Shown here: positions 40,503-47,671 of the stretch, one piece after another
Layout: every line of letters starts with the position of its first letter
Numbering within the stretch: position 1 is the first letter of the stretch
Origin: Qipengyuania mesophila
Lineage (GTDB): Bacteria; Pseudomonadota; Alphaproteobacteria; Sphingomonadales; Sphingomonadaceae
DNA length: 64,000 nucleotides
Direction of reading: 5' to 3'
Assembly: GCF_019711655.1 (NCBI RefSeq)
Contig: NZ_JAIGNU010000001.1
Span: 62,001 to 126,000 of the forward strand
The notes under the pieces: model-generated
Seen by the model: the letters and a program-made list of their open reading frames with translations, nothing else
Told to the model about the DNA's origin: nothing
Database searches by the model: none
Program-made: the position numbers and the translations under genes

Positions 40503-40653
40503 GGCGAAAGCCGCAGCTGGCCAGAGGCCACCTGCACGGCCGCCCGCAGCGGAATCGAAGCGACAGCGAAGATGGCCGAAGGCCACCCGCCCGCAGGGCG
40601 TATGAGCGAGGAATTCGCACCTGCGGGAAGCGCAGCTGAACCGGCGAAGCCGG
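40503..40653. repeat. Array of seven 10-13-nt mini-hairpins in the tadG upstream region
   Basis: The 360-bp gap 40319-40678 holds the CtrA-like box and this array. Perfect short dyads lie at 40503-40512 (GGC-GAAA-GCC), 40518-40530 (TGGCC-AGA-GGCCA), 40540-40552, 40573-40585 (TGGCC-GAA-GGCCA), 40588-40600 (CGCCC-GCA-GGGCG), 40622-40634 and 40641-40653 (CCGGC-GAA-GCCGG). Loops are 3-5 bases, often GNA. A 74-codon reading frame (40458-40682) crosses it and overlaps the next ATG by 4 bp, but its sequence follows the hairpins and I do not call it a gene. Confidence 0.65.
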
Positions 40654-40678
40654 GACAACCAGGTGCGGAACACAAAAA

Positions 40679-41551
40679 ATGACCCGCAAGGCCGACCCGC
40701 ACGAGACCCGCCTGCCCGTCCCCCGGGGCGAGCTGCCCCCCTTCGACCCCGTGCCGCGCAAATGCGCGCGCCACGACGGCTGGACCGCCACCCGCCAGCG
40801 CCGCTTCATCGAGGCGCTGGCCGACAGCGGCAGCGTCGAATCCGCCTGCCGCACGGTCAATATGAGCACGGTCGGCGCCTATCACCTGCGCCGCCAGCCG
40901 GGCGCCGACAGCTTCCGCGCGGCGTGGGAGGCCGCGCTCGACCTCGGCGTCCAGCGGATCGAGGACGCGGCGATGGACCGCGCGCTCAACGGCACCGAGG
41001 AGACGATCCACTACCACGGCGAGCATGTCGCCACCCGCCGTCGCTACAACGAGCGGCTGGTGATGTTCATCCTGCGCAACCGCGCCGCCGACCGCTTCGG
41101 CGAACACGGCGCGAAGGGCCCCGACGCGGTGGGCAAGATGGAGCTCGAGCGGCTGCGCAGGAAATGGCGCAAGCAGTGGGAGCGCGAATGGGGCGCCGAG
41201 CAGATGAAGCGCGAATGCGAGACCATGGCCTCGATCAACGCCAAGATCGACATGGTCCGCGCCAAGGAGGCCGGCCTCGAAAGCCCCCGCGTGCGCGCCG
41301 CGCGCGAGGCGCTCGAAGAGGCCATCGCCGCCGACCGCGCCGAGCGCTACGACCCCACGCGCGATCCCGACCACGAACTCTATCGCGGCGAGCGCGCGCT
41401 GCCGGGGCGCGAGTACGATTTCGGGATCGTGTGGGAGGGCGAGGAGGTGGACGAGGCGGCGGAGGGCGATGGCGACGCGCCGAGCGAGGATCAGGCGCCC
41501 GCGCCCGGCGTACCGCGCCTACGATCGCTCAGGGATGGTGGGTGGGACTAG
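40679..41551 (+). CDS. HTH-like protein of unknown function
   Basis: A 290-residue hydrophilic protein. The N-terminal region (about 30-80) reads like a terminase-small-subunit or homeodomain-type helix-turn-helix (TRQRRFIEALADSGSVESACRTVNMSTVGAYHLRRQ). It is followed by a charged helical middle (about 140-220) and an acidic tail. Similar proteins are frequent in sphingomonads without assigned roles. DNA binding is likely but not shown. It borders the left edge of the accessory island. Confidence 0.7.
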   Translation: MTRKADPHETRLPVPRGELPPFDPVPRKCARHDGWTATRQRRFIEALADSGSVESACRTVNMSTVGAYHLRRQPGADSFRAAWEAALDLGVQRIEDAAMDRALNGTEETIHYHGEHVATRRRYNERLVMFILRNRAADRFGEHGAKGPDAVGKMELERLRRKWRKQWEREWGAEQMKRECETMASINAKIDMVRAKEAGLESPRVRAAREALEEAIAADRAERYDPTRDPDHELYRGERALPGREYDFGIVWEGEEVDEAAEGDGDAPSEDQAPAPGVPRLRSLRDGGWD

Positions 41552-41648
41552 ACACAAGCCAAGGCTCTGGACTATCTCAAGAAAAGAATTGCTTGAAAGA
41601 TCTTTTCCAATTCCCAGATATTGCGTGCGGTACAAACGGGGAATTCTC

Positions 41649-42017
41649 ATGGAACAAATTGGCATCTACAATGCCAGGGAAGTGGGCGGGCTTGCAGAGC
41701 TTCTTGCAACGATCGATTGTGAACTCGGTGAAAACGAGCACTTCCTGATCGTAGTCAACAACCAAGAGATCGCTGAAGATGAGGGGCTGGAAACAGCCAT
41801 GATGAGCGCTCTTGCTAAGGGAGCGAAAATCATCGTGGTATGGCCTCTTGAGGGGCCACACCTAGCCCTGCCTGACATTCTGCGGAAGATTCGAATAGCC
41901 CTCATCAAGTTTGATTCAGAGGCGCTACACGACGTCATATGCAATAAGAATGGTCGGAATGACGGCCCTGGGGGCGGAAGGCTACCAGCACCAAAAACTG
42001 ATCGGCACTGCTGCTGA
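41649..42017 (+). CDS. Small Rossmann-like alpha/beta protein coupled to Nmad2
   Basis: A 122-residue protein. Alternating strands and helices (HFLIVVNN, EDEGLETAMMSALAKGAKIIVVWPLEG, IALIKFD) suggest a small nucleotide-binding fold, distantly like nucleoside deoxyribosyltransferase or TIR folds; that comparison is only by pattern. ACGGGGAA precedes the ATG. Its TGA shares one base with the next ATG (TGATG), so it is translated together with the Nmad2 protein. Base composition is lower in GC than the core genes. Family not recognised. Confidence 0.6.
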   Translation: MEQIGIYNAREVGGLAELLATIDCELGENEHFLIVVNNQEIAEDEGLETAMMSALAKGAKIIVVWPLEGPHLALPDILRKIRIALIKFDSEALHDVICNKNGRNDGPGGGRLPAPKTDRHCC

Positions 42018-42547
42018 TGCAAGTTCATACATACTGCGTCGAGCATGACCTCGGATTTGCGCCCAATCCCTTTCATGGAATTTGCTCTCTTGCGTGTTGC
42101 GCCCCTCAGCTTCGCAAGCATGCTGAAGAAGGAGACTTGGTCGTAGGACGAGGTAGTGTCAGGGCGGGCCGCCCAAATAATCTTGTCTACTGGATGTTGA
42201 TCGAGAACATTATCCAGTTCGAGGATTACGACGCTGACCCAGCTTATGCGGCGAAAATTCCGGATATGAGCGGAAGCACCATGGTTCGATTTGGCGACAA
42301 TATCTACTTCCGTGACCCGGTAACAGGCCAGTTCATCCAGCGCGATTCTTTCCACAGCAACGAAGATGGTGTCCAAAGCCCGACCGACATTCAGACCGAT
42401 ACAGGCACCACCACCAATGTGCTCCTGGGTCGGCAGTTCACATATTTTGGCGGCGAAGGCCCAAAAATTCCCGACCAGCTCCGAGCGATGTTCCCGCGCC
42501 GAAATCGGCGATGTCACCACTCCCCTAAAAAAAAGGTGATTGTATAG
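42017..42547 (+). CDS. Nucleotide modification associated domain 2 (Nmad2) protein, 3' end altered by transposon
   Basis: A 176-residue protein. HDLGFAPNPFHGICSLACC (residues 9-27), the RKHAEEGDLVVGRGS segment and a C-terminal VLLGRQFTYFGGEGPKIP match my memory of the Nmad2 family, which was defined by its association with nucleotide and DNA-base modification genes. Catalysis is unknown. The last residues (VIV and stop) are encoded by the terminal inverted repeat of the inserted IS1595-type element. Joining the two sides of the insertion at the A-tract gives an uninterrupted tail (KKKRRIARVA) with a stop at 44907-44909. The functional core seems untouched. Confidence 0.78.
   Translation: MQVHTYCVEHDLGFAPNPFHGICSLACCAPQLRKHAEEGDLVVGRGSVRAGRPNNLVYWMLIENIIQFEDYDADPAYAAKIPDMSGSTMVRFGDNIYFRDPVTGQFIQRDSFHSNEDGVQSPTDIQTDTGTTTNVLLGRQFTYFGGEGPKIPDQLRAMFPRRNRRCHHSPKKKVIV
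42527..42534. repeat. Target-site duplication (AAAAAAAA), paired with 44877-44884
   Basis: Eight A residues abut the left inverted repeat, and the same eight abut the right one. The tract being homopolymeric lowers the certainty of the exact length. Confidence 0.6.
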
Positions 42548-42560
42548 TTTGCAAACACGC
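42535..42560 (+). repeat. Left terminal inverted repeat of the IS1595-type element
   Basis: Begins GG and contains TATA followed by TTTGCAAACAC (core at 42548-42558). It pairs with the reverse complement of 44851-44876 at 21 of 26 positions. It also supplies the present stop codon of the Nmad2 gene. Confidence 0.75.
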
Positions 42561-42606
42561 TGGCCATGCGGCATTGTTTCCGACCAATCACCGTGGAGTC
42601 GGATGC

Positions 42607-42882
42607 GTGGATTACGATGCTGAAATTAGGCGGCTAGCCGCCGAGAACATGGCCCAACAGTATCTCTTAATTGGCCTATGCCGCGGGATCGTTGGGCTGG
42701 ACGGGCGCAACGCCCCTGTCGTCGAAGATGCCTTCCGCTATGCGGAGAGCATGGTTGAAATCGCTGCGACTAAATTCTCTGGGACAGGGCACGGCGCTCA
42801 TGTCGCCAGTATTGCAGAGGTAGTGGAACAGCTTCGCGCCGCGCTTCTCGATGATGGCGGCCAGCCTAAGGACGCTGTTTAG
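42607..42882 (+). CDS. Small helical passenger protein, unknown function
   Basis: A 91-residue mainly helical protein (MDYDAEIRRLAAENM... to ...QPKDAV). The GTG at 42607 was chosen because GGAG ends 8 bases upstream; a TTG at 42574 is in frame but lacks a ribosome site. It lies inside the IS1595-type element, and its 3' end overlaps the convergent 54-residue gene by 17 bp. I do not recognise the family. Confidence 0.5.
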   Translation: MDYDAEIRRLAAENMAQQYLLIGLCRGIVGLDGRNAPVVEDAFRYAESMVEIAATKFSGTGHGAHVASIAEVVEQLRAALLDDGGQPKDAV

Positions 42883-43030
42883 CTTCGTCGGACTCATCGC
42901 GACCACCCCTCACCACCTTGCGAAGCCGCTCTTCCCAGCGCGCTTCGTCCTCGTCCGCTTCGTGCTCGCGAGCGGCCTCTTTGAATTTGTCGGATTGACT
43001 CTTGGAGTCTGACTGCGTTGATCCTGTCAT
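42866..43030 (-). CDS. Small acidic charged protein, divergent from DUF3800
   Basis: A 54-residue protein. The core SDKFKEAAREHEADEDEARWEERLRKVV resembles a widespread alphaproteobacterial small protein with the pattern DKF..AARE.E.DE.E..F.EKLRKI, usually annotated hypothetical. CGAGG lies 5-6 bases before its ATG, inside the DUF3800 coding start. The two start codons are back to back (CATATG). Function unknown. Confidence 0.6.
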   Translation of the reverse strand: MTGSTQSDSKSQSDKFKEAAREHEADEDEARWEERLRKVVRGGRDESDEAKQRP

Positions 43031-43735
43031 ATGCACCTCGTTTATATTGACGACTCCTATGAGAAGCCGCGCCAGATATATTCGGCTGTGGCGATACCCG
43101 CGAATAGGTGGGCCGCTTGCTTTGCCGAGATTAAAGCATGGCGACGCAAACTCAAAGAAAGCGACGGCATTCTTATCACCAAGGAGTTTCACGCCACCAG
43201 CTTTTGCGCGGGGCGAGGGAGGCTGGGTCCTCAAGTCGTTGGCAAATACCGCCGGTCCCTCATTTTTCGTGAAGCCCTTGAATTGCTGAACGGGATGGAG
43301 GGGGTGAAGGTGTTCAACGTGTGTCGCTCGTCCAATCTTGATTGGGCGATGGAGCGACTTCTCACTCGCATCAACAAGACCATGCAAACTTGGGATAGCC
43401 ACGCAGTTCTCATGTTCGACGAGGGCAAAGAGGCCGAGATTACGCGGCTTCTGAGGCGCATGGGCGCGTTCAATCCCGTCCCCGTCTACGTTGCTCCTGG
43501 AGTAACCGAACTGCGCAACCTCAAATTGGATCGCATACTTGAGGACCCCGTGTTCAAAGACTCTGAGCGCTCATACTTCGTTCAAATGGCAGACTTCGTC
43601 GCCTACTCGTTATTACGGAAAGAGCAGCCCCTCGCTTCGAAGAACGCCTACGGATACCACGAGTGCTTCGATATTTTAACCGATGTAGCCGCGCGAGAGG
43701 CCAGTCTATCAGACCCTATGGGGGTGATACGGTAA
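43031..43735 (+). CDS. DUF3800 protein
   Basis: A 234-residue protein of the DUF3800 family, thought to have an RNase H-like fold. The early acidic VYIDDSYEK (Asp7, Asp8), the KEFHATSF segment (His near 54), a central FDEGKEAEI and the late QMADFVAYSLL (about 187-197) are the family markers. DUF3800 genes are frequent on mobile DNA, sometimes near defence genes, and no enzymatic activity is established. It is carried by the IS1595-type element. No clear ribosome site precedes the ATG. Confidence 0.8.
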   Translation: MHLVYIDDSYEKPRQIYSAVAIPANRWAACFAEIKAWRRKLKESDGILITKEFHATSFCAGRGRLGPQVVGKYRRSLIFREALELLNGMEGVKVFNVCRSSNLDWAMERLLTRINKTMQTWDSHAVLMFDEGKEAEITRLLRRMGAFNPVPVYVAPGVTELRNLKLDRILEDPVFKDSERSYFVQMADFVAYSLLRKEQPLASKNAYGYHECFDILTDVAAREASLSDPMGVIR

Positions 43736-43758
43736 GGGCGACCCCGAGGGGCCGCCCT
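43735..43758. terminator. GC-rich stem-loop after DUF3800
   Basis: AGGGCG-A-CCCC (43735-43745) pairs with GGGG-C-CGCCCT (43748-43758), with one mismatch and a two-base loop. It begins on the last base of the DUF3800 stop. There is no U-tract. 43759-43874 holds nothing else that I can identify before the convergent transposase stop. Confidence 0.5.
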
Positions 43759-43874
43759 AAGTAAGCAGGGCCTACACCGCCCGCTAAAGAACGGTTCAGT
43801 CCTGCGAGATCAAACTAACATCATCCCAATCGAACTCAAGCTGAACGGACTCAGCCTGACTCGATTTTGACTCG

Positions 43875-44810
43875 TTACGCCGCAATAGGCCCCCCATACG
43901 TAAGGCGCTTGCCGACGATACCGCGAAGAGCATTCCCAGCGCGGTCAACGTCGTTGAAGCCGAGTGCAACGCGGTTGTTATACCGGAACTCGAATTCGGC
44001 CAGATACCGATGAAGGTGATCTTCGCCGCAATGCTGGTAAACGCCCTTCATGCCGCGCTTGAAGATCGAGAAATAACCCTCAACCGTATTGCTGTGGACC
44101 GTGCGGTCCTCAAGGTTCACGTATTCGCCCTTGCCGTGGCTGGTGGTGCCGTGACCGGCGAAATAGTGCTTCACGTCGCGGTAGCCGCTGTGTTCGTCCG
44201 TCATAATGCGTGCTTCGCGCTCAACGTTGGCGATCACCAGCGGCATGAGGGTTTCGGCCTTCACATCGTCAATCACCATCGTGCGGGCCTTGCGGGTGTC
44301 GCGGTCCACTAGGGCCAGAACCTTCATCTTGTGGTGGAAGGCACGGCGCTTCTTCATGCCCTTCTTCTTGCCGATGAAAGTCTCGTCCACTTCCACGATA
44401 CCGCCGTTGCCGCCCATCGGGGGAAGCTCGCCACCGTCGCGCATTGCCTCGCGAATGCGGTGCAGGAGAAACCATGCCGACTTGTAGGTGATTTCCAGCG
44501 TGCGGTGCAGCTGGTGAGCACTGATACCCTTCTTGCTGCTCGTTACCAGATAGACCGCCTGAAGCATCTTGTGCATCGGAATGCGGGCGTGTTCGAAAAC
44601 CGTGCCGACCTTGACGGTGAACTGCTTCTTGCAGTCGCCACAGCGCCAGAGGCCGACACGAATACGCTTCTCGGGGTTCGCCTTCACCTTCGTGATGCGA
44701 TCTACGCCACCACAGTGAGGGCAAACGGCTCCGTCCGTCCAAATCACACTTTCAAGGTAAGCGAAGGCCGCTTCCTCGTTGTGGAAATAGGGCTTTGAAA
44801 GGACAGACAT
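43875..44810 (-). CDS. IS1595-family (ISXO2-like) transposase
   Basis: A 311-residue transposase. The N-terminal zinc ribbon has Cys30-x2-Cys33 and Cys57-x2-Cys60 (CPHCG, CGDC). The catalytic domain has EVDETFIG (Asp142), MTDEHSGY (Asp near 204) and the HSNTVEGYFSIFKRG stretch with the Asn and Glu of the DDN(E) set. All key residues are present, so it may be active. GGAGAAG precedes the ATG at 44810; longer readings upstream have no such support. Confidence 0.93.
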   Translation of the reverse strand: MSVLSKPYFHNEEAAFAYLESVIWTDGAVCPHCGGVDRITKVKANPEKRIRVGLWRCGDCKKQFTVKVGTVFEHARIPMHKMLQAVYLVTSSKKGISAHQLHRTLEITYKSAWFLLHRIREAMRDGGELPPMGGNGGIVEVDETFIGKKKGMKKRRAFHHKMKVLALVDRDTRKARTMVIDDVKAETLMPLVIANVEREARIMTDEHSGYRDVKHYFAGHGTTSHGKGEYVNLEDRTVHSNTVEGYFSIFKRGMKGVYQHCGEDHLHRYLAEFEFRYNNRVALGFNDVDRAGNALRGIVGKRLTYGGPIAA

Positions 44811-44820
44811 TTCTACTTCT

Positions 44821-44850
44821 CCGTTGGTGAACCCTTTATAGCACCAACGG
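44821..44850. promoter_or_regulatory. 9-bp inverted repeat ahead of the transposase gene
   Basis: CCGTTGGTG (44821-44829) and CACCAACGG (44842-44850) form perfect arms around 12 bases, 10 bp upstream of the transposase ATG and touching the right inverted repeat. In the mRNA this hairpin would sit over the ribosome-binding region, which could lower transposase translation or protect it from outside transcripts. Inference only. Confidence 0.5.
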
Positions 44851-44876
44851 GTGTGTTTGCAAAGTATATTATCGCC
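44851..44876 (-). repeat. Right terminal inverted repeat of the IS1595-type element
   Basis: Read on the minus strand it starts GG and contains TTTGCAAACAC (44853-44863 complement), matching the left end. Ten A residues (44877-44886) follow outside; the first eight equal the left flank 42527-42534. Confidence 0.75.
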
Positions 44877-45021
44877 AAAAAAAAAAGACGCATTGCTCGA
44901 GTGGCTTGATGTGAGCAATCCGAGAGGCATTGTAGGATTGCCAACAGATTGGGCGGATATCCACCACTGATCAGCCCATGATTCGAGACGAATCGTTCAG
45001 GTTTCGATAGGTCCAAGCGCT

Positions 45022-46044
45022 ATGGATCACCTGTCTCGCAGCCCAGCGTTTGACGACTACTGGAAATTCGCGGCGAAGCGGCATGAAGCATACCTGAGTC
45101 GGGCGCAGGGTCAGCCCGGTCCATGGACCGACGATCCAATCATTGCAAAATTCAGATTCACCAACACATTTCGCGCCGCCGATCGAGTAAGCCAATTTCT
45201 CATTCGTCACATCCAATATGATCGCTCTAATGATTTAAGCGACGAAGACATTTTGTTCCGCACACTACTGTTCAAGATTTTCAACAATATCGATACTTGG
45301 AAATCCCTCGAGAGAGAATTTGGACAAATCCGCTGGATAGATTTTAACTTCGGCCTGGCAAACGATCTGCTCGAAGCCGCCATAAGCTCTGGCAGAACGA
45401 TTTACTCTGCAGCATACATAATGCCGTCACCAGCGTTCGGTGCAAAGCGAAAGCATACCAATCATCTACGTTTATTGAAGTCGATGATGGAAGAACGGCT
45501 AACGCAACACGTAACTTCAGCGAATTCCCTTCAGAGTCTCTATCACACGCTCCTTAACTACAAAGGGCTTGGGCCATTTTTGGCATTCCAATACGCAATC
45601 GATATAAATTACTCTCAGCTTACAGATTTTGAAGAAAATGAATTTGTGGTTGCCGGACCTGGAGCTCATGACGGAATACGCAAGGTATTTCCTGACGCTG
45701 CGCCCAACGATGCAGAGGATATCATCCACTGGATGGTTGAAAGGCAGGACCGGGAATTCGAGAGGCTTGGCATAGATTTTGAAGGGCTTTTCGGCCGCAA
45801 ATTACGTGCAATCGACTGCCAGAATATATTTTGCGAAATTTCTAAATACTGCCGCGTCGCTCATCCGAGCCTACAAGGCATAAGTGGCCGAAAGCGCATA
45901 AAGCAGAGTTTTTCAAGTTCGCGCCGCTCGGCAATGCCCGCGCCGTTCTTCCCTCCGAAATGGAAGATAAACGACAAGATTGAGCTGTCATACTCTTCTT
46001 CCCATTGCGGTGATACTCAAGCCCAACTTGAGCTAAGCATTTAA
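45022..46044 (+). CDS. 5-hmdU DNA kinase / alpha-glutamyl-putrescinyl-thymine pyrophosphorylase superfamily protein
   Basis: A 340-residue protein. FRFTNTFRAADRVSQFLIRH (about residues 44-63) is the hallmark helical segment of this superfamily, defined from phage thymidine-hypermodification systems. Further conserved parts are IYSAAYIMP, FVVAGPGAHDGIRK (about 208-221), AIDCQNIFCE and the late FFPPKW. Family members in phages act on modified bases in DNA; the bacterial versions have no proven role. The gene is AT-richer than the core. It overlaps the convergent MazG-like gene by 4 bp at the stops. Confidence 0.72.
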   Translation: MDHLSRSPAFDDYWKFAAKRHEAYLSRAQGQPGPWTDDPIIAKFRFTNTFRAADRVSQFLIRHIQYDRSNDLSDEDILFRTLLFKIFNNIDTWKSLEREFGQIRWIDFNFGLANDLLEAAISSGRTIYSAAYIMPSPAFGAKRKHTNHLRLLKSMMEERLTQHVTSANSLQSLYHTLLNYKGLGPFLAFQYAIDINYSQLTDFEENEFVVAGPGAHDGIRKVFPDAAPNDAEDIIHWMVERQDREFERLGIDFEGLFGRKLRAIDCQNIFCEISKYCRVAHPSLQGISGRKRIKQSFSSSRRSAMPAPFFPPKWKINDKIELSYSSSHCGDTQAQLELSI

Positions 46045-47660
46045 GAAGGAACTCCGATAGCCATCGCTAAGCAAATCCAGCGCCTTCCAGTTTTGGTCCA
46101 TTGCGTCCGGAAGCCAACAATAGAACGTTCCCAAATCGCCTCTTGCACATCGCCGTGGGCTTTTACGCTTATTTGCTTACTTCTTGAGTGGGCGACCTTT
46201 ATTTTAGATAGATTCTCGAAACTCGCCTCAACCCTCAGAATACGGAGTATTGCAGCTGCTTCTACCTGCGCCCTCTCGGCGTCTGTAATATCTCGTGAAA
46301 GAAGCGATTTCGGTCGAAAAATTTCGATTGCAGTGTCGACTACGGGGCCATGGACATCAGCGATGACCATCGGCGAATATGTCACTTGGCGTTTCTCAAG
46401 GTCAATCGATACAGTGCCCTGCTTCTCTTCGTGCAACTGGGCATAGAGGCGATGCCCCGCTACTATCGCTTTTCGCCACTCCCAATCTCTGCTTTTTTCA
46501 ACTTCGAGATCTTTGGCAAAGGTCCTGACAAGTTTTAGGAAGTGATAGGGTATCTGTCCAGCATCGGTGAACAAACGACGGCGTGCTTCGTCGGTACTCA
46601 ATCCCTCATACTCACCAATCAGTATGGCGTACGAGTGGACAGCCTTAACGATTGCTTCTTCTACTATTCGCGCTCTTGCGCCATCCTCTGTTCGATCAAT
46701 GATAGGATTATATTTCCGCTTTAATCCCATCAATGATCGCATCACCGGGGACCAACCTAGTACCGCAATGTTAGCCAGATGCAGTGCGTCGTGAAACCTA
46801 TACCCATCATCGGTTCTTGCATTGTCGTCGAGCTCGTCTCCTAGAGGACGTCCTCGATAGAACATCTGCAATCGGTCGCGCTTGGTCGAGACGTAAGAGA
46901 TCTCGAACTTAAGCGGAAATTGTTGTTCTTCTGGAATTCCCTCGATACGGTCATACAAAGCAGTCGGCTGTGAATCCGTTCGATTGGAAATTTCCGTAAT
47001 TTTTAATTCATTCGCTTCGGCGACTTTGCAAAGGGATAGGTCATAAAGAGAAGCGATAGCGCTTAAATGCCATAATATTGCACCAAGTGTACGATCTTGA
47101 ACGAATGGCGGGATATCATCTCTCAATCCGGCTTCAGCCGTAGGAAACTGCTGCCCCATAATCGCAGTTGAAAGGAGCATTAAGCGCGTTAGGCAAACAT
47201 CTAAGAGCTCCTGCCCCTGCGTCCGTGCCGTTAGGAATGCAACCGACTGATAGGCATCTAAGGAAGCGCCCTTGCCTTCTTTTATCAATTCTGCAGAATT
47301 TTTGCAGAAATCCTCAAAATCACCATCATCGATAGCATTTTGAAAATTTTTATTAGACTCGATCTTCGAAGCCAAGGCCTCGAAATCGGCCTTGATTATT
47401 GAAGCTAAGCCACCTCCATTCTCCATGGAAGCGAGTTGAGTAACATACCAAAGACTGTCGCCAAGTTCCTCGATGATCTCTTCGTTGCTGATATTCCAAT
47501 GCTCAGCTTCGTGATGTAGAACTTTTTTCTTAAGTGCTGAAGCTAGGGCACCTATCTCTGCTGCCAAGCCATATCTCGCAATTCGAAAACGCTCTTCAGT
47601 CGGTTTCTCGTTAGTCCAATCAGAGTCCCTTACGAATTCATCGTAGCTTGCGAGTCGCAC
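46041..47660 (-). CDS. MazG-like NTP pyrophosphohydrolase with long C-terminal extension
   Basis: A 539-residue protein. The N-terminal 110 residues hold the all-alpha NTP pyrophosphohydrolase motif: LAAEIGAL (Glu35) and EEIIEELGDSLWYV (Glu60, Glu61, Glu64, Glu65, Asp68), the metal-binding set. A second conserved block (FHDALHLANIAVLGWSPVMR and EDGARARIVEEAIVKAVHSYA, about 285-345) may be a divergent second helical NTPase-like unit. The last 190 residues are unassigned. The GTG start has AAGGGGG 5 bases upstream. It begins 11 bp after the lepA stop on the same strand, so it may be read from lepA. Confidence 0.75.
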   Translation of the reverse strand: MRLASYDEFVRDSDWTNEKPTEERFRIARYGLAAEIGALASALKKKVLHHEAEHWNISNEEIIEELGDSLWYVTQLASMENGGGLASIIKADFEALASKIESNKNFQNAIDDGDFEDFCKNSAELIKEGKGASLDAYQSVAFLTARTQGQELLDVCLTRLMLLSTAIMGQQFPTAEAGLRDDIPPFVQDRTLGAILWHLSAIASLYDLSLCKVAEANELKITEISNRTDSQPTALYDRIEGIPEEQQFPLKFEISYVSTKRDRLQMFYRGRPLGDELDDNARTDDGYRFHDALHLANIAVLGWSPVMRSLMGLKRKYNPIIDRTEDGARARIVEEAIVKAVHSYAILIGEYEGLSTDEARRRLFTDAGQIPYHFLKLVRTFAKDLEVEKSRDWEWRKAIVAGHRLYAQLHEEKQGTVSIDLEKRQVTYSPMVIADVHGPVVDTAIEIFRPKSLLSRDITDAERAQVEAAAILRILRVEASFENLSKIKVAHSRSKQISVKAHGDVQEAIWERSIVGFRTQWTKTGRRWICLAMAIGVPS

Positions 47661-47671
47661 TTTTTACCCCC

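Larger units (their letters stand above)
42535..44876. mobile_element. IS1595-type element carrying passenger genes
   Basis: A 2342-bp element bounded by imperfect 26-bp terminal inverted repeats (21 of 26 matching) and flanked by eight A residues on both sides, fitting the 8-bp target duplication of the IS1595 family. It encodes an ISXO2-like transposase, DUF3800, a 54-residue protein and a 91-residue protein. Passenger genes are known in IS1595. The element lies inside the 3' end of the Nmad2 gene, splitting a formerly continuous island. Confidence 0.75.

Noticed and set aside
40458-40682. 74-codon frame ending in a 4-bp overlap with the HTH-like gene
   Set aside because: Its sequence is dictated by the mini-hairpin array; no domain, and no independent evidence for translation. 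Kept as part of the repeat description.
41552-41648. Possible tRNA or attachment site at the left island edge
   Set aside because: No cloverleaf, and no direct repeat of it was seen near 47660.
42866-43402. Longer 178-codon minus-strand frame containing the small acidic protein
   Set aside because: Only the last 54 codons have a ribosome site and a familiar sequence; the upstream part is antisense to DUF3800.
43735-43758. GC-rich palindrome considered as a left end of the IS element
   Set aside because: No counterpart on the other side of the transposase; the 26-bp repeats at 42535 and 44851 with flanking A-tracts fit much better.
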